Assembly (NCBI GenBank): GCA_003229735.1
Contig: QIFI01000045.1
Coordinates: forward strand, 1-15,454
Source of the DNA: Candidatus Anderseniibacteriota bacterium
GTDB lineage: Bacteria > Patescibacteriota > Andersenbacteria > UBA10190
Direction: 5' to 3'
Length of the DNA: 15,454 bases
In this document: piece by piece, positions 13,853 through 15,454 of the stretch
Numbering within the stretch: position 1 is the stretch's first letter
How the letters are laid out: each line of letters opens with the position of its first letter
Position numbers and translations under genes: made by a program
Notes under the pieces: model-generated
What the model saw: the letters and a program-made list of their open reading frames with translations, nothing else
The model's database searches: none
Told to the model about the DNA's origin: nothing

Positions 13853-13858
13853 ATAATC

Positions 13859-13888
13859 ATCATACTCGACTAATCATCCAATCCACAA
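13859..13888 (-). promoter_or_regulatory. candidate promoter giving a leaderless pgk mRNA
   Basis: On the minus strand TTGTGG (13883-13888), an 18-base spacer and TATGAT (13859-13864) are followed after six bases by the pgk ATG. The -10 is good, but the -35 matches only at TTG. Confidence 0.4.
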
Positions 13889-13955
13889 TATAAAACACCC
13901 GGTTCCGAACATTTTATCATTTAGACATTTAGTATTAATGCGACGCGCCTCAGCG

Positions 13956-13975
13956 CTAGTCCCGCCGCGGCGGCG
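13956..13975. repeat. GC palindromic mini-repeat in the gap-pgk spacer
   Basis: CTAGTCCCGCCG (13956-13967) is shared exactly with 2867-2878 and begins a CCCGCCGCGGCGG palindromic stretch. The adjoining ATTTAGACATTTAGTATTAATG (near 13919-13940) resembles the other AT-rich spacer repeats. Confidence 0.5.
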
Positions 13976-14008
13976 AAAATTATCCAGCCTTGTTGCTTCC
14001 CCATCACA

Positions 14009-15022
14009 TCAATTACCCAACAACTGCCCCAAAGTGATTACCTGTTCCACCAATCTATTGCTATATCCCCACTCGTTATCATACCAGGCCATCACCTTTA
14101 CTAAATCTTCATCCACCACTCGTGTCATCTCTAAATCCACAATCGCCGATCTGGGATCCCCAATAAAATCACTCGATACCACCGGCTCGCTAGTTGCGCC
14201 CAGCACCCCTTGATATTTTTCCTGCTCCGCCGCGTCCTCAAACGCCGCGTTTACTTCCTCTACTGTCACCTTCTTCTTTAACAACATCACAAAATCAGCA
14301 ATTGACACCACCGGTATAGGTATTCTTAAAGCCACCCCATCAAATTTACCGGCCAGCTTGGGATATGCTTTAGTCGTCGCGATGGCCGCCCCGGTCGAAG
14401 ACGGAATCATGTTAACCGCCGCCGCCCGGCCCCGCCGTAAATCTTTTTTAGTGGGCCCATCCACCAGATTTTGCGTGGCTGTATAACCATGTGCCGTCGT
14501 CAAAAGCGCTTTCTTTACCCCAAACACCTCATCCATCATTGACATCACCGGCCCGGCATTATTAGTCGTGCACGAAGCATTAGACACCACTTGCTGACCT
14601 TTCAGCTTATCATCGTTAACCCCTTTTACCACCGTCAGCATTTCCTCGCTCTTGGTCGGTGCCGACACTATCACCCCTTTCGCCCCGGCCTTAATGTGCA
14701 GCTTGGCATCTTCAATCTTAGTAAACCTTCCGGTAGATTCAATCACCACGTCTACTCCTAAATCACCCCACGGCAACTTGGCCGGCTCCGCTTCCCCCAA
14801 CACCTTGATTTCCTGATTTCCCACCCTCAATATCCCTTCACCCACTTCCACTTCCTGCCCATACCGCCCATACACTGTGTCATATCTTAATAAATAAGCC
14901 AGATTTTCCACCTCTCCCAGATCATTTATCGCCGCTACTTCTGCTTCTTCACCATGCTCCATAGCGATCTTAAAAGCCGACCGCCCAATTCTACCGAAAC
15001 CATTAATGCCGATTCTAACCAT
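14009..15022 (-). CDS. gap: glyceraldehyde-3-phosphate dehydrogenase, type I
   Basis: This 337-residue cytosolic enzyme oxidises glyceraldehyde-3-phosphate with NAD+ and phosphate to 1,3-bisphosphoglycerate. The Rossmann fold starts with IGINGFGRIGR (4-14). D34 in INDL is the residue expected for NAD+ preference. The catalytic centre is SNASCTTN (147-154) with C151, and H178 in TTAHGYT activates it. The C-terminal WYDNEWGYSNR (313-323) is conserved. Length and motifs are normal. ATG start with no clear Shine-Dalgarno sequence. It lies 24 bases after the PfkB-family gene, so the two are probably co-transcribed, and it precedes pgk and eno. Confidence 0.97.
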   Translation of the reverse strand: MVRIGINGFGRIGRSAFKIAMEHGEEAEVAAINDLGEVENLAYLLRYDTVYGRYGQEVEVGEGILRVGNQEIKVLGEAEPAKLPWGDLGVDVVIESTGRFTKIEDAKLHIKAGAKGVIVSAPTKSEEMLTVVKGVNDDKLKGQQVVSNASCTTNNAGPVMSMMDEVFGVKKALLTTAHGYTATQNLVDGPTKKDLRRGRAAAVNMIPSSTGAAIATTKAYPKLAGKFDGVALRIPIPVVSIADFVMLLKKKVTVEEVNAAFEDAAEQEKYQGVLGATSEPVVSSDFIGDPRSAIVDLEMTRVVDEDLVKVMAWYDNEWGYSNRLVEQVITLGQLLGN

Positions 15023-15046
15023 ATATCAATTTATCCATTTAACCAT

Positions 15047-15454
15047 TCAAAGTTTTGCCAACTCACTCGGTCTTATACTAGCATTATTTTCTATCATCTC
15101 TTCTATCTTGTCTGGTGTCAACAAACCTTCTCTGGCCCCAATAAACTGCACCACTGAAGTTGAGTTGGCATTTCCCCATAACATCGCCTCTTCCACTGAC
15201 TTGCCTAGTATTATCGCCCCCATAAACCCCGATCCAAAAGCATCTCCGGTGCCCGTCCGCTCCACGGCCGGCCCTTCAAATATTTCCAGATGCCAAACCG
15301 TTTTACTGTCAGATACATACACTCCATCCGGTCCGTCCGTCAATATCATCATCTTTACTCCCAAATCGTGAAAACCCTTCACTAAATCCACTATTTCATC
15401 AGTGTCAACACCCAGCACCTCCTGCGACTCCTCTCGATTCAAAAACAAAGCATC
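15047..15454 (-). CDS. PfkB-family carbohydrate/nucleoside kinase, 5' end outside the window
   Basis: Only the C-terminal ~135 residues are present; the frame runs off the window edge and the TTG at 15448 is an internal Leu codon. Visible features are a DALFLNREES segment, the middle strand MMILTDGPDGVYV, and the PfkB signature 2 region ERTGTGDAFGSGFMGAIILG, where the Asp of GTGDAF is the catalytic base and the preceding Gly residues form the anion hole. The usual motif is TxGAGD. The family phosphorylates sugars (fructose-6-phosphate, ribose, others) or nucleosides with ATP; the position upstream of gap-pgk-eno hints at a sugar kinase feeding glycolysis, but the substrate-binding half is missing. 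Confidence 0.9.
   Translation of the reverse strand, partial: DALFLNREESQEVLGVDTDEIVDLVKGFHDLGVKMMILTDGPDGVYVSDSKTVWHLEIFEGPAVERTGTGDAFGSGFMGAIILGKSVEEAMLWGNANSTSVVQFIGAREGLLTPDKIEEMIENNASIRPSELAKL

Noticed and set aside
15047..15448. Complete small kinase gene starting at 15448
   Set aside because: The TTG there is an internal codon of a PfkB domain whose N-terminal half is missing; the frame continues to the window edge, so the gene is partial.

Overview
This window looks like a chromosomal segment of a streamlined, uncultivated bacterium, most plausibly a member of the Candidate Phyla Radiation (Patescibacteria). This is inference: the support is compact genes with short spacers, many starts without a Shine-Dalgarno sequence, spacers filled with small palindromic and AT-rich repeats, divergent glycolytic enzymes, and an RNase P RNA with a reduced L15 region. 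UGA is used as an ordinary stop (for example at 3808, 14009 and 15047), so the UGA=Gly code of Gracilibacteria/SR1 is not in use.

Layout. Positions 256-6463 (minus strand) are a surface-polysaccharide cluster: two GT4 glycosyltransferases, a Wzz-like chain-length/co-polymerase protein, a third GT4 enzyme, and the initiating polyprenyl-phosphate sugar phosphotransferase, which is the first gene in the direction of transcription. The likely pathway is that the phosphotransferase loads the first sugar on undecaprenyl phosphate at the membrane, the GT4 enzymes extend the chain, and the Wzz-like protein sets its length. A plus-strand island follows: a pentapeptide-repeat protein (6774-7238), a terminator, two strong palindromes, and the RNase P RNA gene rnpB (7557-8210) with its own promoter and a bidirectional terminator. 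Positions 8256-10812 (minus) hold a four-helix-bundle protein, recJ and rnhA in one tight operon. Positions 11155-15454 (minus) hold lower glycolysis: a PfkB-family kinase (cut by the window edge), gap, pgk and eno.

Main discovery. A structured element of about 116-145 bp occurs twice: in frame inside the inter-domain linker of a glycosyltransferase gene (about 1997-2120), and at the tip of helix P12 of the RNase P RNA (about 7813-7963). The copies share 39 identical contiguous bases, the same asymmetric internal loop, and basal stems whose base pairs differ by compensatory changes. It behaves like the Rickettsia palindromic elements, a selfish palindrome able to live inside protein and RNA genes, but I do not recognise it as a described family. 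Other structures include a separate 125-bp element with perfect 30-bp inverted arms just upstream of the rnpB promoter, REP-like repeats in several spacers, and a wzz gene whose C-terminus is encoded by repeat DNA.
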